Below the pieces are notes generated by a model. The model was not told the origin of the DNA. It worked only from the letters and a program-made list of their open reading frames with translations, and did no database searches. Below, piece by piece: positions 7,326 to 8,146 of a stretch of DNA of 8,146 nucleotides. Source of the stretch: an uncultured Alistipes sp. (GTDB lineage: Bacteria; Bacteroidota; Bacteroidia; Bacteroidales; Rikenellaceae); assembly GCA_900549685.1 (NCBI GenBank), contig UROX01000117.1, forward strand, positions 1-8,146, written 5' to 3'. Position numbers and translations under genes: made by a program. Each line of letters starts with the position of its first letter. The first letter of the stretch is position 1.

Positions 7326-8146
7326 ATGAAACAGTTAGACACTAAACTGATGCATCCTGCCGACCAGATCACGGTCATCATCGGCCGTATCTACCGGAGC
7401 GGTCTGACGACCACTTCGGGCGGTAACATCTCGATCAAGGACGAGAACGGTGACATCTGGATCACGCCGGGCGCTATCGACAAAGGCTCGCTGACGGCCA
7501 AGGACATCATGTGCGTGAAAGCGGACGGAACGATCGTCGGACCGCACAAGCCTTCTTCGGAGTTCCCGTTCCACAAGGCGATCTACGAGATGAGACCGAA
7601 AATGACGGCCGTCATCCACGCGCATCCGCCCGCATTGGTATCGTTCAGTATCACCCACCAGATACCCAATACCAACATCATTCCGCAGGCCAAACGGGTA
7701 TGCGGAACGGTAGGTTTCGCTCCCTACGACGTACCGGGCAGTCAGGGTCTCGGACAGAAAATCGCCACCGAGTTCAAGAACCATCCCGACTACAAGGCCG
7801 TCATCATGGAGAACCACGGTGTCGTACTCTGCGGCGAAGACCTGATGGACGCTTACCAGCGTTTCGAAACACTCGAATTCTGCGCCCGCACGGTCATCAA
7901 CGCCAAAACGCTGGGCGAACCGACCTACCTGACCGACGAACAGATCGAACAGCACGAAAAATCGCTGCCGACGGATTATCCCCATTTCATGGGTGTGACC
8001 TATCCGTCCGACGAACGCGCTATCCGCAGCCAGATCGTCAAGATCGTGCGTCGCGCCTGCGATCAGGGTCTTATGATCAGCTCCTACGGTACCGTATCGG
8101 TCCGCTGGAGAGGCAACGACTTCCTGATCACCCCTCCGGGCGTACC
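7326..8146 (+). CDS. Class II aldolase/adducin-family protein, apparently with two tandem aldolase domains (3' partial)
   Basis: The ATG at 7326 opens a frame that runs off the right edge after 273 codons. The first domain (about 1-215) is a complete class II aldolase: TSGGN (30-34), TPG (47-49), PSSE with candidate catalytic E79, zinc ligands H98 and H100 (HAHPP) and H164 (ENHG). This is the fuculose-1-phosphate aldolase pattern, and single-domain members are about 210-220 residues. After a linker (about 200-230) a second domain appears to start: RRACDQGLMISSYGTVSVR (242-260) then FLITPPGV (266-273), parallel to IYRSGLTTTSGGNISIK and IWITPGAI in the first. The Asn of the GGN signature is replaced in the second copy (YGTV), so it may bind substrate differently or be non-catalytic; its zinc site is beyond the window. 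Members split or epimerise phosphorylated ketoses; the substrate here is unknown. Confidence 0.88.
   Translation, partial: MKQLDTKLMHPADQITVIIGRIYRSGLTTTSGGNISIKDENGDIWITPGAIDKGSLTAKDIMCVKADGTIVGPHKPSSEFPFHKAIYEMRPKMTAVIHAHPPALVSFSITHQIPNTNIIPQAKRVCGTVGFAPYDVPGSQGLGQKIATEFKNHPDYKAVIMENHGVVLCGEDLMDAYQRFETLEFCARTVINAKTLGEPTYLTDEQIEQHEKSLPTDYPHFMGVTYPSDERAIRSQIVKIVRRACDQGLMISSYGTVSVRWRGNDFLITPPGV

Overview
The window looks like chromosomal DNA of a GC-rich Bacteroidales species, most likely Rikenellaceae/Alistipes-like. The evidence is a strong preference for G/C-ending codons, start sites with AT-rich leaders and no Shine-Dalgarno motif at a normal distance, and one good match to the Bacteroidetes promoter (TTTG-N19-21-TAnnTTTG) at 5789-5820. 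The family assignment is inference from composition and style, not from a marker gene. All five genes lie on the + strand. No tRNA, rRNA, CRISPR array or mobile element was seen.

Layout: (1) 1-2402 holds the 3' part of a thiamine-diphosphate E1-type 2-oxo-acid dehydrogenase, with alpha and beta subunits fused in one polypeptide; its 5' end lies off the left edge. (2) A strong stem-loop with a following T-rich stretch (2426-2477) separates it from the next gene. (3) 2509-3693 encodes a PHP-domain protein that keeps only part of the canonical metal-binding set. (4) 34 bases later, 3728-5686 encodes a two-domain class II aldolase/short-chain dehydrogenase of the RhaD-RhaW (YuxG-like) type. (5) 5687-5883 is a control region with a probable terminator, a promoter and a 5'-leader hairpin. 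(6) 5884-7158 encodes a zinc-dependent medium-chain dehydrogenase resembling L-sorbose-1-phosphate reductase. (7) 7159-7325 carries a GC-rich hairpin followed by a very AT-rich leader with two mutually exclusive foldings. (8) 7326-8146 is the 5' part of a class II aldolase/adducin-family gene; a second aldolase-like domain begins before the right edge cuts it off.

Together the genes read as part of a carbohydrate catabolic cluster, probably for a deoxy-sugar, ketose or polyol. A polyol/ketose-phosphate dehydrogenase would set up the substrate, class II aldolases would split it into C3 (or C2) pieces, the fused short-chain dehydrogenase would oxidise or reduce the aldehyde product, and the thiamine enzyme would act on a 2-oxo acid or ketose further on. 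The exact substrate cannot be read from the window. No kinase, isomerase, transporter, regulator, lipoyl E2 or E3 gene is visible, so the pathway is a hypothesis. The most unusual points are the E1 fusion with a modified thiamine motif beside sugar aldolases, the PHP protein with substituted metal ligands, two different class II aldolases in one cluster, and a tandem aldolase whose second domain has a changed signature.
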